From positions 542,482 to 606,481 of the forward strand of contig VZRS01014193.1 of assembly GCA_013398055.1 (NCBI GenBank): DNA of 64,000 nucleotides, read 5' to 3'. Under the pieces are notes generated by a model that saw only the letters and a program-made list of their open reading frames with translations, was not told the origin of the DNA and searched no databases. Below, piece by piece: positions 1 to 12,500 of this stretch; within the stretch, counting starts at the first letter, position 1, and every line of letters starts with the position of its first letter. Source of the stretch: Ifrita kowaldi. Its lineage: Eukaryota; Chordata; Aves; Passeriformes; Cinclosomatidae. A program made the position numbers and the translations under genes.

Positions 1-3000
1 AAAAAAAAAAAAAAGGTCATGTTCACAAAATGCCACATTGATTGTCCTGAAGATTTAATCCCTTTAAGGTTTATGCACAACAAGCAGTAGAATAAACTAC
101 CACAAACCTAACTCTTCATAAAATCTTTAGGAATTTCAAGAAAGCGAGTTTCAAAGTGAAGTATTTAACTTTCCCCTGAAATTGCCACAAGTGTACTTGA
201 TAGCAACAAATACCTGCTAATGATTTTACAAAGTAAAGCAGTGTCCACTGGAAAAAGATTTGGAACCTCTGCTTCACAGCCTGTGGGAAAACAATGACTT
301 ATATTTCACTGCAAGCCAATGACACTGCAACATGGGGCAGAAGAGAACAAATTCCTATTGCATCCATTTTTGTTTTATTTTTATTCAAATCCTGTTTTCA
401 GAACTTTAGAATTACATTCATACAAACCTCTGGAACCCTACAGAAAATGAAAACAGGTGGCCTGTTTCAATAAGGTCAAGCACCAGTAATATTGCAGACC
501 AGTTTTAGATGGTTAATTGGTTGCTTTCGTATTAGTAATGAGGCATTTTTTCTAAAGCAATACAAGTTCTGGCAGCTGAAATTATATATATATAACATTA
601 CTCAGAGCACGTAACTCTACATTCTTTTCTATTAATTCTTTATTACAGTCAGATTCATTTTTTGGAAGGTCCTTTGGATGTTCAGTCCATTAAAAATTTA
701 AAAATTTTAGTATGAACCGTTGATTTTCCACATATGGATAACATTGCTCTAGTGCTTATGAACAGAACACTCAGAATTATGATCTTGCAGAGCAGCCCCA
801 TCATCTGCTGCTAATACAGCCTACTGATCAAGTGTATTGGGGATGGGAGACCTTTAGTTCCATCATTCTGAGGACACGTAACTACATGGCAGGTGGAAGG
901 GCACACCTCAGGTGGGACAATACACCAATTCTATCTTTGCTGAGAGCAATGGGAAAAATTGTTTCTTGGTCTGGTCTGTTTGTTTTGCTGGCCAGTATTT
1001 TCCTTCTTTTCTGTGCCCCTAGTGGAACACAGGTATCAAGGGGGTATTTCAGAGTCACCTGTCTGCGCCTTCAGGAGAGTGCTAAGGACTTTTAGGAACT
1101 GCATCACAGAGTACCAGATCACTAAGCTCATAAATTATAAACACAGAGGGGAAACAAACACACTGATATTTAACTATCCTCCCTGAAGCCAGTCATCAGT
1201 GCACTGGATAAGCAGGCCACGAACAGAACTATGCAACATTACACAACTCTCCCACTCCAGCTATCTCCAACCCCACATTTCCCCATGCCTGCTGAGTGCT
1301 CTATCTCCAAGTCCACCTAGTACTATCAGCTTCTCCTTTCTCCACAACACCCTCAGGCTCTTTAAAAGTTTATAGCATTCCTAGGCTGCTGCACCCTGGG
1401 CTCCTATTTGTGTAGGTCCTTCAACCAAATGTCACACAACCTGTAGTCTGGCTTGCTGGCTATTTGGGACACACCACATGCTGTGGCCAGTTTAAAACAC
1501 CCATTGACAGCCTGGCTGCCCACTACCTAGAATAAATGGCCAGATGACCACTGACTGTCACCTGAGTCATGCCAAGTACAGTGGATTATGGCTGACTTTC
1601 TTTGCCTTGCTTGAAGTCACTGACTGCCCCACACTTCACCTCTCCTGCTGCAGCAGGTGGAAGTGAAACCAGTCAGCAGGTTTCTGATCGTGAGTGTGAT
1701 ATTCTAACCCTTATTTCCTTTGAAAAGCGGAAGAAAATAAGCTGAATTTGCTGTCTCTAACATTACCTTTACATTGTATTAGTCTTCAAACTGTAATGTG
1801 AAAGTTGGAACGCTATTTCTGCAATAAGTTTAGAATGCAACCCCAGGCTATCTAAGTAAACTGCAGTTTGAGAAGAGTATCAAGTTGATCCTTAGCATGG
1901 AAAAATCTCATCTTCTACCAGGTGCTATCATATTTTTCATGAAAATGTGCAGCAAATTCTTCCAGTATTGAGGAAAAAATTACAACCTGTAATGCAGAGC
2001 TAACATTAAAAGTACATCCAATTTCAAATGCCTTCTTCTCATGTGCAGGGCTAGAGCAATTATTCTTGCTGTATTATTTTTGTGGATGTATTACACTCCT
2101 GCAGCTGGAGTATCTTAGTAAGGATAGCTATTGAAGCACTAGTGGAAAGCTGGAAGAAGAGATGACCACAATTTAACCGGGCTAACAGTACATAACTTCA
2201 TGACTTCCATGAGCGATACTAAGTGCTGATAGCTCTTTATTTGCTCTGGTCAGAATCAACACAATAGCATAAGTCAGTTCAATTTAGTTCCAATTAAATT
2301 AAACTCCAGAAGTTCAAACAAGAAATTAATACAACTTAAACAATGACTTGGCATAACTGAAAAAAAATCCCATCAGATTACTTTTTTTTAAATGCTAAAA
2401 GCAGTTTTCTTCTGTTGATTTTTTTCCAAGAAAGTTTTCTAAATGAAAAGCATTGGTCTTTCTAATTTGTAATCAGAAACATACAGTGACTCCTCGAGCA
2501 GCTATAATCTGCAATTACAGAATCCAACTGCTTGACTGTTTTTTGCTTCCAAAAGGAAACTAGACATCACTCCAAAAATACAAACATACATTACACCAAA
2601 CAAAAGCAAATAAAAAAAATCACACAAAGCCCATTTTCAAGTGTTGACTTGTCATGTTCTATGGCAGACTGCATAAAACACAATACAAATACAGTTAATT
2701 AAAATTGGTTTGGATAATTTCTCTTTTACATAAATGTTCTCTGTGTCTATCTAAACCAGTTGAAACAAACACATGGACAGACTCAAAACTGTCTCTTGGC
2801 TCTCTAGTTAATGTTTTATGAGTGGTGGTGTAAAGTGGCAATAGAAGTGAAAGGATTTTGAAACTTACAAAAAAATTTAACACCAATTTAACACTTTCAC
2901 ATGCTCTATGCTTTCATGGAACCTACATGCAATATTTTTAAAAACACCTTAAAGTCGTTTTAGAGGTTAATTCTACCTGTCAAATAGATTTTCTTCCTCC

Positions 3001-4369
3001 CATAAACCACAAATAGGACAGCGATTTTCCAAGACAATCGTCTCTCAGAAAACACAGCAGGCAGAATGCGAACTTTTTATGAGAATGCACCGGTTTAAAA
3101 CACCTTCAGAAGCAAATCAAGCTTGTTTTGTTCCCAGGTCACTGGCTACCTTGGGCATCCAACCTGTAGAGGTATCAGAGAGCTCCCTTGGCTCCTCAGT
3201 GAGGAACTGGGCGCAGTGGCAGGGCAGCACTGCTTCCCACAGCCAGGGGAAGCTGGAAGTGACCGTGTCAGCTGCTTGTGTCAGTGACTGCCCAGATTAC
3301 TCAGGTGACAGGGCACAGTCAGGCACCTTCCTGTCCTGCTTCAAAGCATCAGTGAGGGGTTCCTATTGCCTGATCCAGTTTCCCAGCTTTGAAGAAGCAC
3401 TGATTCACAGATGCTTGGATACACCTGGACACTTACACTATCCAGTAGGTCTGGTTACTCTACCTCATGGCTTGAGCTGCATGCAGGCATTACTTCTCAC
3501 AGGACACAGGAGCTTGTGTCAGCCCAGAACTGCAAGGCAGAAGCTGATTTATTATATCCTACCACTTCTGGCAACCCAAGGGGCAACTACTAACTGTTCC
3601 AGGTGGCACAGAAAAGGTGGATACTACTCTATGTTCTCAGTGAAGCTCTATCATTACATAATCTAAGGAGCAGAAGATTGTTTCCAGACTGGAAGGTGGG
3701 GAAATAGGGGAAGCAGGGACCAGATAGGAAGCTAGAGGTGAGAGCAGATGCCTCTGTGATCCTCAAGGCACCTCAGGGCACAGTTCCCCATTATGGAAGG
3801 AACACAGGAGACAAGTCCTTTTGTATTCTACTCTCCTAACAGCAGCAGGTGTGAAAGCTGCTTTCAAAAGGACATCTTGCACACCTAATTGCTTGAAATT
3901 TTCAACACAGTAGTGTTTTAATGCATCTTTTGATAAACTCAAGTGGTAGAGCTTTGTGGAAAACACACTGCTGATTGCGGTCAGGGGAGAGACAGGTCAA
4001 GTGACCACAAAAATACCAAAGTGAAACTTTTTAAAAAACTGTTCTTGTTTCACTCTTGAAGTAGAACCACCAGATTACTAAAAAAATAAGCAAAATTTCA
4101 TGCTTTGAAATGTAACTTTAGTAATTTTAAGAAAACAGGTAAACGTAAACTTCAGAAATGATCTGTTCACTGAATAAAATAGGTTTTTTGTTGTAAAGTT
4201 ACTGCAATCAATGTACATAACGCTACCATGAAGTATGAGGCAACCTAAATTCTGTCACTGTGTAGGTATGAAAGGAGACTGACTTATCATGAGCCATGCA
4301 ACTGAACTCTGCATTCCTAAACTTCCAAGTGTTTGACTTGGTAGATTGCTTTCCTCTTCAATCTAACCA
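1..4369 (-). other. RAB12 intron 2, left part
   Basis: AT-rich intronic DNA beginning with a run of 14 A's at the window edge. No further RAB12 exon was recognised; exon 3 should begin by completing the split Trp codon and encode DTAGQERFNSITSAYY. An open frame of 195 codons on the plus strand (3079-3666) has no recognised domain and is not called a gene. The 3100-3600 part is less AT-rich and may be an unrecognised repeat. Confidence 0.6.
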
Positions 4370-4765
4370 CTGGAGGTACAATAAGGAGTTGAGGGAGCTG
4401 GGCTTGTTTAGCCTGGAGAGGAGGAGGCTCAAGGGAGACCTTGTCACTCTCTACAGCTGCCTGAAAGGAGGGTGTAGCCAGGAGGGGGTCAGCCTCTGCT
4501 CCCAAGTAACAAGGGACAGGACAAGAGGAAACAGCCTCAAGTTCCACTAGGGGAGGTTTAGATTGGCTCTTAGGAAAAAAAATCTCTTCACCAAAAGGAT
4601 TGTCAAACACTGGAACAGGCTGCCCAGGGCAGTGGCTGAGTCACCTTAACAGACATGTAGACATGACCCTCGGGGGCAGTGTTTAGTGGGGGACTTGGCA
4701 GCACCGGGTTAATGGTTGGACTCCTTGATCTTAAGGGTCTTTTTAAACCTAAATTCTGTGATAAT
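4370..4765 (+). mobile_element. CR1 LINE fragment, 3' end
   Basis: Reads in the sense direction through classic CR1 3' sequence. It has the segment encoding LRELGLFSLERRRLKGDL, then the GGGGAGGTTTAGATTGG stretch, the TGGAACAGGCTGCCCAGGG motif, and a tail ending GGTTGGACTCCTTGATCTTAAGGG then TTCTGTGAT. It is 5'-truncated, as most CR1 copies are, and lies in RAB12 intron 2, antisense to the gene. Confidence 0.92.
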
Positions 4766-6517
4766 AAGAGTTTATAGGTAGGCCCAACAACATACATAAC
4801 AGAAATTCATTAGCAAAAGTCATGCTTATCTAATTGCTTTTCTAAAAAACTGAAAGTATGCCAAGGCAGTTTTAAAGATTAAGTATAAGAACAACATTTT
4901 AACAGCCACTGTTGGAGACAAAGTGACACTTAGGAGCAGGATGTCATGTTCATGAATTTTATCATATTTTAAAATATTATCTTTTTACATTGTGTTTTCC
5001 TTGCCATTTTAGTAGGGCTTCCCATAGGAGTAATTAGCACATCTTAGCAACCTATCAACTTTTAAACTTAATTTTTAAAGTTTCCTATATCCTACTAGCA
5101 TATTCTCAATATGTGGAAAATAATGGTTTAAACATCTCTTTTCCAAAAAACTTCATTCCTATAATATATTTATTCAACATGAGAATTGTTTTTATAAGCT
5201 TAGCACATTTCACAGTACGAATGCATATTAGGCATACATTAGAATCTCCACATCAGAATTTTTTTGTTACCTCTGTCAGCTCCAGCAGACCCTGGCTAAC
5301 AATTGCTGGCTCAACTGCCAGTCTTGTGGTCACAGGTTTCCAAACAGGGACAGATGAATGAAGACATGCCACTAACATTCAAGTGTTAGGTGACTGATGA
5401 GACCAAAGATGAAGCAGCAGTTAACTCAGAGGGAAGCAAGACAGACACATGGTGTGACAGACAGAATTGATGGTGACCTGCCAAGAGGAGTTAGTAAACT
5501 GAATTCGCTGCATCCATGTAGTTAAGGACGAAAAACTACCAGAATATCCCAAAAGTGTAATAAAAAGAGTATTTAGAGCATTTCCCCCTCTCTGGATTGT
5601 TAGCAGCTTAAACACTTTAACTACAATGCCAATTATGCATCACACACTGTTAATAAACCAAAGCTAAGCTTCTACATAGCAGTATATAAGATTAATGTAT
5701 AGAACATAGCTGGTTTATTCTCTCATAATTATGTTTATGTGTTGTACTACTCTGCAAAACAAAGGAGCTGTTAAGCTCAATAATTTCTAAACAACAAAAA
5801 TTGTATTCATCACTAACATGGAGAACCATTACCAGAAAACACGTAGCCTACTCCAGAAAGGAAGAGTTTAGCTCAGACATTGAACTTTCTGTAGTAGGAT
5901 ACCACTACCAGTAAAGGTATAGTCTTATTTGCATGGAATTGCTTTATTTTTTCCATGCTGTTTAGAGTGGATATGATTTACTTAAGTCTTGAATGCCCTT
6001 CACTTTGAAGTTATTTAAAAACAGCGTCAAAGAAACAGCACTGCCTATACCAAGTTTTAGAAAAACAGATTAGAAAATACTTCACAGTTGCTTTATGATT
6101 GCTGTTACAATGAAGGTCAGTTTTAATCAGTCCAGAAAAACAAAGAAAACAAAATGTACTTTCTCTAGTGTCTATTTAACACAGTCAACTTTTGTTGTTT
6201 GTAGAACTCCTATTTCTTGTGTAGGTGATGTCATATTTCCAGGAAAAGGGGCTCAAGGCCTTTGTGATGCATTAATATTTCAGTAATTACATTCATGCCC
6301 TACTTCTAACTTTATCTCTCCTTCTCCTCCTTTACCCTCACGAAAGTCTAAGAGCTATTTGGTTTTGTTTAAGTCTTGTGGGGATGGAGGAGAGAAGTAA
6401 CAGGGTAAGAGCTAAACCAGCTTATAACAGTTAATAGTAGTATTAGACAAGCATATTAATTCATGCTAGAACATAAAAATTAAAACATACTGCTGGTTGC
6501 ATGTTTGTTTTACTTAC
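4766..6517 (-). other. RAB12 intron 2, part next to exon 2
   Basis: AT-rich intron with no recognised element. It ends at the GTAAGT donor of exon 2. Confidence 0.6.
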
Positions 6518-6578
6518 CAGATTTGTAATCTAATTTTCTTTCCTCTTAGCTCTACTGTTTTGATTTTAAAATCAACAC
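6518..6578 (-). CDS. RAB12: RAB12 exon 2 (switch I / beta2-beta3 region)
   Basis: This 61-base internal exon is too short to stand out as an open frame. On the minus strand it follows an acceptor ending TATAG (6583-6579) and reads GT, then nineteen codons VDFKIKTVELRGKKIRLQI, then TG. A consensus GTAAGT donor follows at 6517-6512. The first two bases complete the split glycine of exon 1, and the last two start a tryptophan codon that exon 3 should finish in the DTAGQE motif. VDFKIKTV is the switch I and effector-facing strand of Rab12. RGKKIRLQIW is the strand leading to switch II. The residues match my recollection of vertebrate Rab12 without change. The reading frame is intact and both splice sites are good, so this is a live gene. 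Exon 3 and later exons were not found between 1 and 6511. Confidence 0.96.
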
Positions 6579-9500
6579 CTATAAATAAAATACAGTAAAC
6601 AGAAAAGGAGGAATAAGAAGCAAAAGTAATGAGGGTGTAATTATTATTTTTTGATACTTTTTTTTTAGATCAACTTGTAACAGTCTGAACAAGCAGAAAG
6701 GTTTGCACCACTATGGGTCAGCTCAGGAACATCGTGGGGATTTGACAACCATTATATAGCCTGTGAGCCATCCAATTTGGCAGCATCACAACATAAACCT
6801 TCCACTTTGTGCAAAATTTCCAGCAGCAGGTAAACCCAACACAACAGTAAAACAACAGGCACAGTATGATTGTTCCTCTACAGTTCACCTTGACTGTCAA
6901 GGACAAGCCTGTTCTACTTCCAACTGGCACAGATGCCCTGGAGGCATGGAGCAAAACCAATCCCTCCACATCAGTTTTGCTGTTTGTGAAGCAGGAACAG
7001 TACAGATCTGGCTTCCAGGATGGATGCTTAGCATCTGTAAAGTGCTGGAATTGAGGTTGGTTTATGAAGAAGTTTGTCAGCACTGTCATTGTTAACTCCT
7101 GCAAATATTTATTAGCAAACTTCTTATATTCAAAGAGGGTATTTGACTTTTAAAATTTATTTTATACTTATATGGTATTTTTATTCACCACCTCAAAACT
7201 CCAGTCACATTTTGAATGCATGCTAAATATCAAAGATAGAACCACAAAGACTTCGTTATACAGGAAGATGTAACTTCTATCAAAAAAATAATGCTGGTCA
7301 GCAACACAAGACATACTGTGGTCAAACAATACCTAGACACAAGAGATTACCACCTTAACTACAAAATGTTTCAGGGAATAAATGTCCTAGAATATCATAC
7401 ATTTGTAGATTGTGAACCTGTTCATTTTAGGATACATTTGTACGAAGATTTTTGCTTCAGTTCTTCCTTCTAAACATCATCCCTCTTAACAAAGCTAAAT
7501 CAAAAAGGGAGAAATAAAAAGACATGAGAACATGGTTCAGACCTGTACAGTCAAGCAATAGAACCATAACGTGTTGGAAACACTTTTGCTATTTCACATG
7601 CAATTGTTAACTAAGAAGAGGGACAAAACTGAAGAGGAAAAATGGTTTTTATTTTCTCTAACAAAAACTACACATTTTCCTGAAGACTACCCTTGGTAAA
7701 AGTCGAGTGTCCCTGCTGCTACTAAGAATTGAGACTGAATTTTAACTTTGACAGAAGGGACTGAACTCGGCCATTATGTCCATACTTTTAGTTTGCAGAG
7801 CAGGTGGACATTGTTCAGCCAGATTAAATAAACGGAAGGATCACTGACCTTCATTCTCCTAAACAAATATCCCCTCTAACAGCTTGCAGCTGGACATTGT
7901 ATATTGATAAAAGGAATGGTCATCACACCATGACATTTGTTCTCGTTCTCCATGTCCTTAATAGTGTCTAGCACACTTAATCACCAATTCTTGGAGAGCT
8001 ATTCAGGACATATGATGCCTGTACTTCACTTACCAACAGGTATCTCATTCAAACCCCAGGAGTGAAAATGTTAAACTGATTTGTACTAAATGGTTGAAAA
8101 TTGTAATGGCAATTTTCAAGTATTCATATGCAAATTGACAAAAATATTAGAATGATTAAAATTTCAAAGAATTTACTAATCCTAACTTCAAGAAATCATT
8201 TTGTAAACTTCCAAAAAGCGACTGTCTGCTAGTGCAAAAGCAGAAGAGAAATGATCCAGCTATGTTCTAGTATCCAAAGTGTGTGAAATGAGAACTCTTG
8301 TAATTCTATTCTAATAATGGTATTTTTTATAGAAACACATCCATTTCTACTGTTGCAAACCTTTTCTCTATATAAATGCATTTAAACTATAAAATGCAAT
8401 TGTCCTAATAGTCACAACTTTGTCTACAAGACAGTAACTTTATTTAATTAACTGTAATTGCTTGCCTCAAACCTCTTCTGTCCTCAAGGAAGTTTGAATG
8501 TAACTGCCCAGACATCTCAATCCCAATTCCCAATCCTGCCATTCTGTCATGCACAACATACTATAGGATTTGCCATTTATCTGATGTTAAAAAAGTCTAA
8601 ACCACCACGGATTCCAAGGTGAGTGTTAAAACCATCACAGGGATTTCATGAGTATTGCAATAACTACAAAACCAAAATATTTTTATTTTTATGGAGGTGG
8701 TTTATACACTGCTGTCTTACACAAACCAAGAAACAACAAGCTTTTGTTATATTTTTAAAAATGAAAAATAATGAACTATGGAGAGAAAATCCAACTGTTG
8801 TAACAAACCATGTTTTCAATTTGGGACTTCCTGGGACTGGAAGGCACAATATATGAATAAAATGAAGTAGAAAAAAGCCTACATATTAAAGAGATGGTTT
8901 CAAAATAAATAATACGTCAACAACATTCTTATTTTAAAGGCAGATCTTTCTGTTAATCATCTTGAAGTTATACCATGAAATACTTCCCTACTGTGAAATT
9001 TTGCAAGGAGCAATACAAACAGGTAACAATTTTGGAAAAGCAGACGATCTTTTACAGAATTGTTTGAATCATTTAACACTTAAGTCAGACAGAATGCCAG
9101 AATTGTGCAGAGGTTGCTCAGCTACTTTTTATAATTAGTAATGCTCTGCAAGCATCAACACAATGCCAAAAGCTTCATGTCTGCCAATACTGAAGGAAAA
9201 AATCTGGCAGCTTTCCTTTTGCACACGAAGAAACAAATTCCTAAGCCTGTCAGGTTTCATTAGCATGTTTCACCAGAGACTGCCAAAGCCAGTGCTTTGA
9301 GTTTACATACAAATTGGTAATTCAATTAAACCAACAACACAATAATTTGTTTTCCACTTCAATTTCAAATATTGCATTGAGTTAAGGAAATGGTCAGTGA
9401 AAGAAATTATTAAGCTTGACATATGTTAATGGAAATACCTAAATGAAAAGTTTTGCTATCCATACAATTACTCCAGCATGGTTTTATACATAGTTCAATA

Positions 9501-12500
9501 AAACAGAAGAATCAACAATTACGCTTGACAGCTCCATTAAATCTGAACAACATATCTTATAAAAAGAAGTGATTTTAAAAAGCTCTCTCTAGCTGCTATA
9601 ACACCAGCAAACTATCAGTGGTTTGCACGCTACCTAGCTTGCATTTGAAGGCCTGCTGGCTAATTTATAGTTAGTGAGTAAGAAAATATACACATGCCAG
9701 GAAATCCGACAAGTGTGTGCGCTTTATGACCATACTGAAATGTGCCATTTGCCAGGTCACGGTGATGTAAGGGGAACCAAAAGGCTTATTACAGTCTCCC
9801 CTCACATTAAAAAGTCAGCCTTGTCTCTATACTTCAGGCGGACACGGACAACAGGCAATCAATACTTTTCCAAAATTATTACATTCAGACAACGATTAAA
9901 TCCAAATCACCATCTCTCTTTTTATGGATTAAAATTGTATGTGTTATGATGTCATATTTTGACCCTCATTTTTCACTGGAAAGGCCTTTTCAGGAGTCCA
10001 AACAAGCACCCCACAAGAACTAATGAAAAATGCACAAAAATACAGATCTCAGCCTCTGGTTTGCATTTCTGATTTTGCACTAATTTAAGCATTTGAAGGT
10101 ATGCTGATTGAGCTTGCCCTACAACTTAAAACTGCAAAGGAGCAACTCTCCTCTTCCCACAGCCTAGATATATGTCAAATAAGGCATTAAGGACAGCAAC
10201 GTGGCGTGTATCACATGAGTAAAGGATTTGCAACATTTTATATACATTATATATTATGACCATACATATATGGTTGCTGTTACTAGCACATGAACTTTGG
10301 ATGAAAAACATACTTCGTGCAAAGAAGAACATCTATTACAACATGCGCTCAACTGAAGCTATGACTCCTCCAGGAAAAACAAAGGGCTACTGGGATAGAA
10401 GGGTTTAAAAGTATATTAAACACACAGCCAAACAACCTGTCTGCACTCTTTTCAAAACTAAGCAGCCTTAAAAGAAAGAGAACAGAGACTCAAAATAGAA
10501 GTGCACTAATGAAGTTCTAGATAACGGCAAGTCACTGAGGATGACATCTCTTGTCAATGAACCAAACTTGAGACTGTTTCAAACTTGAGACTGAAATCCT
10601 ATAAAAATGAAACCTAGCCCAGAACTGACTACAGTAGGTTAATTTCTCTTCTCCGAAGTAGAAGTTATCTACTAAAGCACAAACTGAAATACACACAATG
10701 GAGTGCAGTGCTTCTCTTTAAAGCTAAAATATTTGTTTAGAAGTAAAATAGAAAAGAAACTTCTTACTATGCATTTTATGCTTACGTTTGCAACATTTAA
10801 TTTCTTTTCATAAGAGAAAAAGAAAGTGGAACAGTTTTGCTTAATGCACACAGAGTGACCTTTCAGTGGACAAGATTTCCTGGTAACAAAGTTAATGGAA
10901 GAGCTGGGAAAACAGATGCAAATAGAGCACAAAAAACCCCCTCCAACTAAAATCAATTCCAATGGATTCAGTTTTCAGAGGCCTATTAGTGATTTGCATC
11001 AAAGTAATTCAATCAGTGAAAGATAATCAGACTGTGCTTAAAGAAACACAATCAGTTTAAAAATTCAGAGGCTATATACCAATTAACCATTAAAACAGAC
11101 ATATAATTTGAAGACTGTGACAGGTTATTTAATTTGGACATCTGACAGCATAATGCAAAAATTTTTCTTACTTATGCTACATTCAATAACTGAGGTCACA
11201 TGAGTTTTGAGGTAATAACCATCTTTATTAGTCCTGGTCTGTAACTCAAACAATACAATACTTACACCAAAACTGCCAAAGTCAATGAAAAGATGCTCAA
11301 GAGCATGCCCTCTGATTTCTATCATCTTGAGGGAGGGAAGTAATCAACAACAAAAGGTACATAGGGAGGACAGAAAAAAGGTTATATAAACTGTTCCCAG
11401 GAAAAAAAGCCCAAACCCATTTTGTCTTATTTTAATCAAAGCTCTAGGGCAAGCAGTTTCCACACCAAAGTGGAAATGCCTCTTTCAAACTGCATGTTAT
11501 GAATTAAAAAAATTTAAAGAAGAGATTTGGAATCATTTAGTGCTAAGTCAGATATAAGCCTGTGTGGGGATCATTTTAGAGGCAGGTAAAGTACGTTGTC
11601 CATAGAGCTTCAAGCATGTAATTCTAGAACGATTAACATGTAGACATTTGAGACTGCTTGCCTAAAATAAAAGTGTACCCATACCTCAACTGGCAACTGT
11701 GCTACAGACTAGAATGAAACAGATACCAAATATTTTTTTTTCTGTATAATATACGTGCAGTGAGTAGATTTTGAAGGTGTACTGTCAAATTATTTTTTTC
11801 AATATACATCTTCTAAACGTTTTGATGGTTGGTACTTCCCAATTCAGTGAGTATGGAGAAAATTATCATTTCTTTACATTCTTGTGGACAGTAAAATCAT
11901 AAGGCCTTTCACAAAATGCAGGCTTTTGACACTATTTAGGATACTAAGTTCAAAGCATGCACCAAAATGTTGGCGAATAGAACAAGGTGGAAGAGGAAAT
12001 TGGAAGGAATAAGTCTCTCTGTGGTTTCATGAACAAGACTTCTTTTCAAACTTCTGTTTACAAAACAGAAAAACACACTGAGCTACAGGTCTACAACTAC
12101 CTGACACGAAAGGAAAACTGAGTGGAAAGAAAGGTTATTTCATGAGCAACACTATTCAGATTTTTAGAAGGTGGAACCTATTTCAAAATCAGACTGAAGT
12201 TAGCATTTTGTTTTGAGCATCAAGTTTCCCTCTCCTTGGGATATCAGCAGAAATAAGTTGTAGAAGTGTTGCTACCCAACTTCCAGAAGACCCTGAGAAT
12301 CATATGGCCCTATTTTCTTTTTTTTCCTTTGCCACTGACATGCTCAGCTGTTCACAGCAGAGACTGAGTCTGACGGCTGCATTCCACTCTCCTTGCAAAC
12401 TAAGCTCCCCATTTGACACCATTCAAGTGGCCTCTTCACTCTGCCTGTTGTTTTACTTGCATATTCTCATATATGTCCTGACTAGGTGCTACAAGGCTCT

